From contig RGOY01000099.1 of assembly GCA_010028225.1 (NCBI GenBank), positions 1 through 5,069 of the forward strand: DNA of 5,069 bases, written 5' to 3'. The translations under genes were made by a program, and so were the position numbers. This DNA comes from Actinomycetota bacterium. Lineage in GTDB: Bacteria > Actinomycetota > Actinomycetes > Nanopelagicales > Nanopelagicaceae. The notes under the pieces were generated by a model. That model ran no database searches. It saw only the letters and a program-made list of their open reading frames with translations, and was not told where the DNA came from. Below are positions 1-5,069 of this stretch, in pieces (within the stretch, counting starts at the first letter, position 1; each line of letters begins with the position of its first letter).

Positions 1-26
1 CACCAATCACAACTTGGATTGGCTGA
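1..26 (+). CDS. Possible C-terminal tail of a plus-strand gene entering from the left
   Basis: Reading from base 3 gives P-I-T-T-W-I-G followed by TGA, ending about ten bases before the left arm of the terminator. The other two plus-strand frames have no stop before the hairpin, so this is the only plus frame in which a gene could end ahead of it. The terminator has its longer T-tract on the plus strand, which suggests that a transcript arrives from the left. Seven residues cannot identify a product, and the stretch could simply be a 3' untranslated region or belong to something else. Confidence 0.25.
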
Positions 27-35
27 TAACAAACC

Positions 36-74
36 AAAAAAGAGGGAGGGTCAACACCCTCCCTCTTTTTTTTT
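36..74. terminator. Bidirectional intrinsic terminator
   Basis: There is a perfect 10-bp GC-rich inverted repeat, AGAGGGAGGG at 41-50 and CCCTCCCTCT at 57-66, around the 6-nt loop TCAACA. It is extended by A36-A40 facing the T run. On the plus strand the stem is followed by nine T's (66-74). On the minus strand it is followed by six T's (complement of A36-A41). This is a textbook Rho-independent terminator that can work in both directions. On the minus strand it ends the ABC ATPase-ung transcript about 35 nt after the ung stop. On the plus strand it would end a gene lying left of the window. Confidence 0.93.
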
Positions 75-101
75 CTCACGAGGTCAGACTCAAAAAAACC
101 T

Positions 102-782
102 TTACCATTCAATCGGTTTTCGTAGTAACTCATTGACTCTGCTGAATGGCTTCGATCCAAAGAATCCCTTATGTGCCGACAGTGGACTTGGGTGAACTCC
201 TGTAATCACTCTGCCGTTGAAAAGATGACTCAATTCCCCCGCGTTTTTGCCCCATAAAATCGCCGCTGCGCCAAACTCTGCGCTTATTTTGCAGATGCGA
301 TTTGTCACCTCAGCCCAGCCAAATCCCTGGTGAGAATTCGATTCCCCTTCATTGACCGTCAGGGTTCGATTAAGTAGCAAAACCCCTTGCCTCTGCCACT
401 GCATGAGATCGGCGCTCGGCGTATCACCCCCAACATCCTCCAGCTTTTCACGGAAGATATTCTTCAAAGAAGGAGGTAATTGAATACTTTCATTCGGAAC
501 TGCAAATGATCTGCCTATCGCATATCGACGATCAGGGTAAGGATCTTGTCCAACGATGACTACTTTCACTGACTGAGGTTCTAAAGCGAGTGCTGCGAAC
601 ACATTTCTTTTATCGGGGAGAACTTGCTTCCCGCGACGCACTTCTCCCTCTATCTCACGCTCTATTTTGACTAAATGATCTTCAAGGTCAACTAGATGAT
701 TCCGCCAGGAAGGCGGAATGAGATCAACGAGTGTGGGCAAAGTATCGCCCGCCACGTGTTTCCAAAAGGATTTCGCTTTCAT
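102..782 (-). CDS. ung: Uracil-DNA glycosylase, family 1 (Ung)
   Basis: The enzyme excises uracil from DNA by hydrolysing the N-glycosidic bond, the first step of base excision repair of deaminated cytosine or misincorporated dUMP; it is cytoplasmic. The 226-residue length is normal for the family. Visible motifs are GQDPYP at 78-83 with catalytic Asp80 and Tyr82, Phe93 for uracil stacking, LLLNRTLTV with Asn138 for uracil recognition, LWGK at 177-180, and HPSPLS at 196-201 with His197 and the intercalating Leu201. Proline replaces His of the E. coli GQDPYH box, as in mycobacterial Ung. The next residues are DRR, where GPG or TPG is usual. The ATG start gives about 14 more N-terminal residues than the mycobacterial protein. 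Every usable start (ATG, GTG codon 10, TTG codon 15) overlaps the ABC ATPase gene upstream, and none has a clear Shine-Dalgarno. It is followed by the intrinsic terminator, so it is probably last in a two-gene transcript. Confidence 0.96.
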   Translation of the reverse strand: MKAKSFWKHVAGDTLPTLVDLIPPSWRNHLVDLEDHLVKIEREIEGEVRRGKQVLPDKRNVFAALALEPQSVKVVIVGQDPYPDRRYAIGRSFAVPNESIQLPPSLKNIFREKLEDVGGDTPSADLMQWQRQGVLLLNRTLTVNEGESNSHQGFGWAEVTNRICKISAEFGAAAILWGKNAGELSHLFNGRVITGVHPSPLSAHKGFFGSKPFSRVNELLRKPIEW

Positions 783-1506
783 AAAGGGCAGAGAGAGATT
801 CTGAGGTGAGAACTATTCCGATCTCGCCTTGAGCGAATACTGAACCAGCCTTCAAGATCAAAATATGCGTTGTGCTCGAGGGAATCTCTTCAAGATGATG
901 CGTCACCATCACCGTTGCCGGAGATGCTGGGTCCAGTGCAAATGCGCTAAGTCGCCTCAAGAGATCTTCGCGACCACCAAGATCCAAACCTGCCGCTGGC
1001 TCATCGAGAAGTAAGAGCTCGGGATCTGGCATTAAAGCTCTCGCGATCATGACTCGCTTCCGCTCCCCCTCACTCAAAGTCCCGAAGTTGCGACTGGCTA
1101 ATTCCTTGATTCCGAAGGCATGTAAAAGCGCGCTCGATCGAGATTCATCCCAGAGGTCATACTCTTCAATCCATCGACCAAAAACCGCATAAGCCGAAGA
1201 GAGAATCAAATCTGAGACTTTTTCATCACTGGGAATCAAATCCAAAGTAGAACTAGAGGCAACGCCAATTCGTGTCTTTAATTCGCTCGTATCAACTCGA
1301 CCTAATCGAGATCCAAGAATCTCAGCAGCGCCGGACGTAGGAAATAGATACGAAGAGAGAATTGAAAGAAGAGTCGTCTTGCCTGCACCATTTGGTCCTA
1401 TAACCACCCAACGCTGATCCGGCATCACTTGCCATGAGACATTGGCCAAAATTGTTGCGCCAGAACGTAAAACCGTGACGTCCTCAAGTGAGATCAACGG
1501 CTGCAT
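724..1506 (-). CDS. Orphan ABC-type ATPase (YlmA/ModF-like), substrate unknown
   Basis: This is a single nucleotide-binding domain of 260 residues with no membrane segments. Visible motifs are Walker A GPNGAGKTT (37-45), signature LSEGE (144-148), Walker B LLLLDE with Asp168 and Glu169, D-loop GLD (173-175) and the H-loop His203 in VTHHLEEIP. The Q-loop position reads SSSTLDLIPSD (84-94) and has no obvious glutamine. The conserved THH-EEIP block and the C-terminal extension after about residue 215 recall the soluble YlmA-type ATPases annotated only as ABC transporter ATP-binding proteins. No permease or binding-protein gene lies next to it, so a transport role is not supported here; it might pair with a distant permease or act in another ATP-driven process. 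The ATG lies in a 36-bp divergent region facing serB. Upstream there is a TATCTT -10-like hexamer eight bases before the ATG and no Shine-Dalgarno, so a leaderless or nearly leaderless mRNA is likely. Its 3' end overlaps ung by 59 nt. Confidence 0.9.
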   Translation of the reverse strand: MQPLISLEDVTVLRSGATILANVSWQVMPDQRWVVIGPNGAGKTTLLSILSSYLFPTSGAAEILGSRLGRVDTSELKTRIGVASSSTLDLIPSDEKVSDLILSSAYAVFGRWIEEYDLWDESRSSALLHAFGIKELASRNFGTLSEGERKRVMIARALMPDPELLLLDEPAAGLDLGGREDLLRRLSAFALDPASPATVMVTHHLEEIPSSTTHILILKAGSVFAQGEIGIVLTSESLSALYESEILLETRGGRYFAHTR

Positions 1507-1542
1507 AGGTGGTAAAGATATCCTGACCGCTAACCTTCAGCA
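1507..1542. promoter_or_regulatory. Divergent promoter region between the ABC ATPase and serB
   Basis: These 36 bp hold both start regions. For serB, TAACCT (1531-1536) fits the actinobacterial -10 pattern TANNNT and lies six bases before the GTG, so transcription could begin at the start codon. For the ABC ATPase, TATCTT on the minus strand (complement of 1515-1520) lies eight bases before the ATG. Neither gene has a Shine-Dalgarno, and no convincing -35 box is seen for either. The two -10 elements are only ten bases apart, so the promoters overlap and polymerases should compete. A GATATC palindrome sits at 1517-1522 and is repeated at 1547-1552. Promoter calls are by eye. Confidence 0.55.
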
Positions 1543-2172
1543 GTGAGATATCGCCTCCTGATGCTAGATGTCGACTCTACGCTTATCGACCAAGAAGTCA
1601 TTGACGAGCTTGCAAAGATTGCGGGCCTCGGTGAGCAGGTGAGCGAGATTACCTCCAGAGCCATGGCAGGAGAGCTTGATTTCGAAAATGCTCTACGCCA
1701 GCGAGTCCGATTACTCAAGGGTCATTCAAAGGAAATGCTCACTCAGGTGCGGGCAAAGATCACACTGACTCATGGCGCAGAAGAACTCATATCAACTCTT
1801 CATTCACTTGGAGTGAAAGTTGGAATAGTGAGCGGAGGCTTCGAAGAGGTGATTGCCCCGCTCGCAGGAGAATTAAAGCTGGACTTTTTCCGTGCCAACA
1901 GACTTGCAATTGATAATGGAGTGATCACTGGCGAAGTTTCAGGGCGGATCATCGGACGACATGAAAAGGCCGAAGCATTGAGAGATTTTGCCAAAGATTC
2001 TGGAGTCGACATTTCTCAAACCGTGGCAGTCGGTGATGGAGCAAACGATATTGAGATGATTAAGTCTGCAGGACTCGGAATCGCCTTTTGTGCTAAGGCT
2101 GTTCTACGATCTGAAGCCAGTGTCGCTATTGATGTTCGAGACCTTCGCCAAGTTCTGGATTACTTTATCTAG
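1543..2172 (+). CDS. serB: Phosphoserine phosphatase SerB (HAD family, no ACT domain)
   Basis: The enzyme hydrolyses O-phospho-L-serine to L-serine, the last step of the phosphorylated serine pathway, with Mg2+ in the cytoplasm. HAD motif I is DVDST (9-13) with nucleophile Asp9 and acid/base Asp11. The cap domain carries Glu18 and the block ITSRAMAGELDF (36-47) followed by Arg54, typical of SerB substrate binding. Motif II is SGG (97-99), the motif III lysine is Lys142, and motif IV is GDGAND (164-169). At 209 residues it is only the catalytic domain; the N-terminal ACT domains found in many actinobacterial SerB proteins are absent. The GTG start is the only reasonable one: an in-frame TAA lies four codons upstream, and the next ATG (codon 7) would put the nucleophile at residue 3. 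A TANNNT box six bases upstream suggests leaderless translation. The TAG stop overlaps the hisG stop on the other strand. Confidence 0.94.
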   Translation: MRYRLLMLDVDSTLIDQEVIDELAKIAGLGEQVSEITSRAMAGELDFENALRQRVRLLKGHSKEMLTQVRAKITLTHGAEELISTLHSLGVKVGIVSGGFEEVIAPLAGELKLDFFRANRLAIDNGVITGEVSGRIIGRHEKAEALRDFAKDSGVDISQTVAVGDGANDIEMIKSAGLGIAFCAKAVLRSEASVAIDVRDLRQVLDYFI

Positions 2173-3005
2173 AGTCGGCAGGCGTGAATGTCCGACACAA
2201 GAATTCCTCGCGCTCCCACTTCATAGAGTCGATCCATCACATGATGAACTTCGCGACGGGGAACCATTGCCCGCACTGCGACCCAATCAGCTTTTTGAAG
2301 TGGAGAGATTGTTGGCGATTCGATTCCTGGTGTGATCTCGCAGGCTCGCTCTAGATTTGAGCGAGTGACGTCATAATCAACAAGGACGTACTGCCTCGCG
2401 ATAACCACGCCCTGCAGTCTTCGCACTACCAAGTCGAATTCTCTCTTCTCTTCTCGTGCTATGAGAATTGCTGAGCTTTCGAGAATTGGTTCGTCTACGA
2501 CTGCTAGCCCAGCCTGGCGAAGCGTGCTTCCCGTAGAGACAACATCGGCAATGAGATCTGCAACCCCTAAACCCACTGCGCTTTCTACCGCACCATCGAG
2601 ATGAACGATCTCAGCACTCACACCTCGATCCCGCAAGAACTTTGCCAACAAGTTGGGATAAGCCGTAGCAATCCTCGAACCTTCAATCTTCTGTCCAGCC
2701 CCAACACCAGCAGGAGCGGCAAGTCGAAAAGTTGACCTGCCAAAGTCGAGGTCGAGCAGCTCAATGGCAACGCTCTCACTATCTTCAAGTAAGTCTCTTC
2801 CCGTCACACCCAAATCAAGTTCACCATTACCAACATAAGTCGCAATATCTCGCGGGCGTAGGTAATAAAACTCAACGTCATTTGATGGATCTAGAAAAAT
2901 CAAATCCTTATTGTCTTGCCTCTGGCGAAAACCAGCAGCCTTGAAGACCTCAATTGCGGGATCAGAGAGCGAACCCTTGTTTGGCAGCGCGATCTTGAGT
3001 GTCAT
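2169..3005 (-). CDS. hisG: ATP phosphoribosyltransferase HisG, long form
   Basis: HisG joins ATP and PRPP to give N1-(5-phosphoribosyl)-ATP, the committed and feedback-controlled first step of histidine synthesis. The protein has 278 residues, matching the long form with its own C-terminal regulatory domain; no hisZ is therefore expected. The N-terminal LKIALPNKGSL (3-13) and LDLGVTGRDLL (63-73) are typical of the catalytic domain. The PRPP-binding family signature runs from Glu141 to Thr161 and includes ADLIADVVSTGST. The C-terminal ACT-like domain, from about residue 200, includes TPGIESPTISPL (225-236), known in the family for histidine inhibition, and ends SDIHACRL. The ATG overlaps the hisE stop by one base (TGATG), so translation is probably coupled. 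It is the last gene of the rsmB-rpe-hisE-hisG operon. Its TAG shares CTAG with the serB stop, leaving no room for a separate terminator. Confidence 0.97.
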   Translation of the reverse strand: MTLKIALPNKGSLSDPAIEVFKAAGFRQRQDNKDLIFLDPSNDVEFYYLRPRDIATYVGNGELDLGVTGRDLLEDSESVAIELLDLDFGRSTFRLAAPAGVGAGQKIEGSRIATAYPNLLAKFLRDRGVSAEIVHLDGAVESAVGLGVADLIADVVSTGSTLRQAGLAVVDEPILESSAILIAREEKREFDLVVRRLQGVVIARQYVLVDYDVTRSNLERACEITPGIESPTISPLQKADWVAVRAMVPRREVHHVMDRLYEVGARGILVSDIHACRL

Positions 3006-3268
3006 CAGAGACGCTCGTAAACCTTCGCGAGTGAAATGTTTCGTGCAACCATCATGACCTGAAGGTGATAGAGCAACTGACTGATCTCTTCAGCCAAGCG
3101 TTCATCACTTTCATGCTCGGCAGCAAGCCAGACTTCTCCGGCCTCCTCCAGAATCTTCTTACCAATCTCATGCACTCCAGAGTCAAGTAGCTCGACAGTC
3201 TTGGAGTTTTCAGGACGGAATTGCGCTCGCTCATTCACTTCAGAAAAGAGTTGGTCGAAGGACTTCAT
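3005..3268 (-). CDS. hisE: Phosphoribosyl-ATP pyrophosphatase HisE
   Basis: HisE hydrolyses phosphoribosyl-ATP to phosphoribosyl-AMP and pyrophosphate, the second step of histidine synthesis, so it acts directly on the HisG product. The 87 residues are normal for a stand-alone HisE; it is not fused to HisI. The all-alpha MazG-like core is clear: the metal-binding helix [18 protein letters not shown] (37-54) with Glu41, Glu42 and Glu45, and the second helix [12 protein letters not shown] (60-71). The EEISQLLY form and the [21 protein letters not shown] region closely resemble mycobacterial HisE from memory. The ATG follows the rpe stop by nine bases; the nearest purine-rich stretch, GGAAGA at the end of rpe, is about 12 bases upstream and is a weak ribosome site. 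The stop overlaps the hisG start, as expected for two enzymes made together. Confidence 0.96.
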   Translation of the reverse strand: MKSFDQLFSEVNERAQFRPENSKTVELLDSGVHEIGKKILEEAGEVWLAAEHESDERLAEEISQLLYHLQVMMVARNISLAKVYERL

Positions 3269-3277
3269 CCGCGGATT

Positions 3278-3955
3278 CTATCTTCCGGACGCGTTGGCTC
3301 GCTTCCTCAAATCCGCGACCATCTCGGCAGGATTCTCACTCTTGTAGACAGCGCTTCCTGCCACGAAAGTGTCGGCACCTGAAGCGCTGGCTTGGTCAAT
3401 CGTAGACAGTGCAATTCCTCCATCAACTTGAAGCCACGTGTGTGAAAGACCTTTAGCCTCTATCCATTTTCGCAAGGTAGATACTTTCGCCATCATCTCG
3501 GCCATAAAACTCTGGCCACCAAAACCTGGTTCTACCGTCATCACAAGAACCATATCTAGATCATCGATGAAATCTTTGACAACCTCAACGGGCGTGGCTG
3601 GCTTGATAGCGACTCCAGCGCGAACTCCTTGGCCTTTAATGAGTCCTATCGTTGCTGAAAGATTCTTTGTCGCTTCGTAATGAACCGTCACCGAGAAGAC
3701 TCCTTCTGATTTCAACGAGGCATATGTAGGGCCCCAGTGATCAGCATCTTCCACCATCAGATGCAGATCAATCGGAAGGACCGAATCGTGGACAATTTCG
3801 CGGGTGCGCTCAAATGAATATGTGAAGTTAGGGACGAATTTGTCGTCCATGATGTCAAGATGGATGAAATCCGCGACCCCTTCAACTCGCTTAATCTCTC
3901 GAGCGAGATCACTCTGATCAGCATTAAGGACTGAGGGGCAAATTCGGATCGTCAT
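3278..3955 (-). CDS. rpe: Ribulose-phosphate 3-epimerase
   Basis: Rpe interconverts D-ribulose 5-phosphate and D-xylulose 5-phosphate in the non-oxidative pentose-phosphate pathway. The 225-residue protein is a complete (beta/alpha)8 barrel. Visible family features are PSVLNAD (7-13) with Ser8, HLDIMDDKFVPNFT (32-45) with metal ligand His32 and catalytic/metal Asp34, DLHLMVE (63-69) with His65, the phosphate loop VEPGFGGQSF (141-150), VDGGI (177-181) with the second catalytic Asp178, and AGSAVY (199-204). The ATG overlaps the rsmB stop in an ATGA arrangement, with a partial Shine-Dalgarno AAGG seven bases before the start. In many actinobacteria rpe follows rsmB and is followed by riboflavin genes; here hisE follows directly. 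The rsmB-rpe link is common in the phylum and probably reflects shared transcription more than shared function. Confidence 0.97.
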   Translation of the reverse strand: MTIRICPSVLNADQSDLAREIKRVEGVADFIHLDIMDDKFVPNFTYSFERTREIVHDSVLPIDLHLMVEDADHWGPTYASLKSEGVFSVTVHYEATKNLSATIGLIKGQGVRAGVAIKPATPVEVVKDFIDDLDMVLVMTVEPGFGGQSFMAEMMAKVSTLRKWIEAKGLSHTWLQVDGGIALSTIDQASASGADTFVAGSAVYKSENPAEMVADLRKRANASGR

Positions 3956-5069
3956 CGCTTAACCTTATGCAAGAGCGCTAAAAACATACCGTCAGTACCG
4001 TGCTCACCTGTCATAAGTTGCATCATTCCATCTTCGCCAAGGGCGCTTTGATAAGTTTCGTGAATCGTATCCCTCTTCACCGGTAAAACTTCGAAATTTG
4101 AATGAGAACGAAGAAAATCTGCAACCTGCGTGCGCGTCTCCAGCGGATGAGGCGAGCAAGTCACATAAATGATTAGGCCATCCGGGCGCAGCAGTCTCGC
4201 TGCTGAATTCAATAGCTCCCGTTGAAGGTGGACTAGCGCCTTTAAATCCGACTCGCTCCTTCGCCAGCGCGCATCAGGCCTCCTTCGTAACGCACCAAGT
4301 CCAGTGCACGGCGCATCCAACAAAATTCGATCGAATGAACCTTCGGGAAAACCACTATCCCTCGCATCGCGGACCAGGATTTCATGTCCCCTGCTCCGAC
4401 TCTTAATCAACTCTGCCCGATGAGGGTGCAATTCCATGCCAATGAGTTGAGTACTCGCCAAATGATGCGCAAGATATGCGAATTTTCCACCGGGCCCTGC
4501 ACAGAGATCAATCCAATTCAACTCATAAGCCGGATCGGTCGATAGCGCAATCTCGCAGACAATTTGTGAGCCAAAATCCTGCACGAAGCTTGCTCCACTC
4601 TTGATAGACGAAATTGATGAGGGAGGTTTTTTATAGGTATATCCGAAAGGTAGGCGCTTCTCACGAAGACCTTCATCTTCACTGAGCGGATCAAAGGAGA
4701 CACCTTGTACTGGAGCGCTCTGATTATGACTGAGTAACTCTGTAGATAGATCTTCCCCCTTAAGCAATTGTGAGAAAGCATCTACAATCCATTGAGGATG
4801 CGAAGTCTTTAGCGCCAATGACAAACCCTCATCACTTTGCAGAGTTTCTCGTTCACGGCAGGCGCGGCGCAGTACTGCATTGATAAAGCTTGATCGAGCT
4901 TTTCCAAGAACTATCTTCGAAACTTCCACATATTCGTTGACGAGAGCATGGTCGGCGGTAGTCATGTACATCACCTCATAGAGAGCAAGGCGCAATAGAT
5001 CACGTACCTCTTCATCAATCGATCGATCTATCAAATTGTCCAGCGCGTAATCAAGCCGAGAGCGCATAC
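3952..5069 (-). CDS. rsmB: 16S rRNA (cytosine-967-C5) methyltransferase RsmB, 5' end outside the window
   Basis: RsmB (Sun/Fmu) methylates C5 of C967 (E. coli numbering) in 16S rRNA using S-adenosylmethionine. The 371 residues counted from the internal ATG at 5067 cover most of an N-terminal NusB-like RNA-binding domain (to about residue 70, including DLLRLALYEVMY and HALVNEYVE) and the whole methyltransferase domain. Motifs are VQDFGSQIV (162-170), SAM-binding LCAGPGGK (188-195), motif IV DAPCTG with Cys254, the R-RPDARW block (263-268) and motif VI VTCSPHPLE with catalytic Cys304. The ATG at 5067 is not the real start: full RsmB is some 60-80 residues longer, the preceding partial codon is xGT, and GT-M-R-x-R-L-D fits the internal family pattern G-x-x-R-x-x-x-L-D of the NusB-like domain. 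The stop overlaps the rpe start by four bases (ATGA). It is upstream in the operon with rpe, hisE and hisG. Confidence 0.95.
   Translation of the reverse strand, partial: MRSRLDYALDNLIDRSIDEEVRDLLRLALYEVMYMTTADHALVNEYVEVSKIVLGKARSSFINAVLRRACRERETLQSDEGLSLALKTSHPQWIVDAFSQLLKGEDLSTELLSHNQSAPVQGVSFDPLSEDEGLREKRLPFGYTYKKPPSSISSIKSGASFVQDFGSQIVCEIALSTDPAYELNWIDLCAGPGGKFAYLAHHLASTQLIGMELHPHRAELIKSRSRGHEILVRDARDSGFPEGSFDRILLDAPCTGLGALRRRPDARWRRSESDLKALVHLQRELLNSAARLLRPDGLIIYVTCSPHPLETRTQVADFLRSHSNFEVLPVKRDTIHETYQSALGEDGMMQLMTGEHGTDGMFLALLHKVKR
3963..3966 (-). promoter_or_regulatory. Partial Shine-Dalgarno for rpe
   Basis: On the minus strand AAGG lies seven bases before the rpe ATG, inside the last codons of rsmB. 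It is the best-placed ribosome-binding motif in the window. With the ATGA overlap it supports the chosen rpe start and coupled re-initiation after rsmB. Confidence 0.4.

Noticed and set aside
1..41. Possible tRNA 3' end, because ACCA precedes the terminator
   Set aside because: No T-arm with a GTTCGA-like loop and no pairing acceptor stem can be seen in the bases available.
1530..2012. Minus-strand open frames antisense to serB
   Set aside because: Ser/Pro-rich antisense translations, fully overlapped by serB with all its HAD motifs.
2174..2196. Imperfect inverted repeat GTCGG...CCGAC just past the serB stop, as a possible terminator
   Set aside because: The stem is short and bulged, no T-tract follows on either strand, and the bases encode the conserved C-terminus of HisG.
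2090..2335. Plus-strand open frame across the serB 3' end and hisG
   Set aside because: It lies over two strongly supported genes in another frame, has no recognisable motif and no ribosome site.
2732..2944. Plus-strand open frame antisense to hisG
   Set aside because: It is low-complexity, Gln/His/Ser-rich translation typical of the reverse complement of a real gene.
3438..3680. Plus-strand open frame antisense to rpe
   Set aside because: It is fully covered by a conserved rpe and shows no independent coding signs.
4518..4781. Minus-strand open frame inside rsmB
   Set aside because: It is an out-of-frame shadow of the conserved RsmB sequence around the SAM-binding region.
5017..5031. ATCGATCGATC-type short tandem repeat near the right edge
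   Set aside because: It is only about two units and encodes conserved-looking RsmB residues (LIDRSIDEE); no repeat function is supported.

Overview
This is a compact chromosomal segment of ordinary housekeeping genes, almost wall-to-wall coding. The inferred source is an actinobacterium with moderate GC (about half by eye), possibly a streamlined lineage such as the freshwater Nanopelagicales (acI) or a relative. The basis is the long-form HisG next to a HisE of mycobacterial type (EEISQLLY), a uracil-DNA glycosylase with GQDPYP instead of GQDPYH, the rsmB-rpe-hisE-hisG order, very short or overlapping gene junctions, and start sites that look leaderless. The lineage is an inference from gene character, not from a database match.

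Layout, left to right. At the far left is what may be the last few codons of a plus-strand gene, then a strong bidirectional intrinsic terminator. Next come two minus-strand genes that probably form one transcript: an orphan ABC ATPase (upstream) and the uracil-DNA glycosylase ung (downstream), overlapping by 59 nt. A 36-bp divergent intergenic region separates the ABC gene from serB, the only complete plus-strand gene. serB ends tail-to-tail with hisG, and the two stop codons share a CTAG tetranucleotide. From the right edge a minus-strand operon reads rsmB (5' end outside the window) - rpe - hisE - hisG, with junctions ATGA (4-nt overlap), a 9-nt gap, and TGATG (1-nt overlap).

Functionally, HisG and HisE catalyse the first two steps of histidine synthesis. 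Rpe interconverts ribulose-5-phosphate and xylulose-5-phosphate and so touches the pentose-phosphate pool from which the HisG substrate PRPP is made. SerB completes serine synthesis. RsmB methylates 16S rRNA, Ung removes uracil from DNA, and the ABC ATPase has no recognised substrate.

I found no mobile element, CRISPR array, RNA gene, toxin-antitoxin pair or defence system, and no non-coding stretch longer than about 100 bases. I do not see a new biological system here. The points worth a second look are about genome compaction (shared stops, long overlap, overlapping divergent promoters) and a few altered motif residues in Ung and the ABC ATPase.
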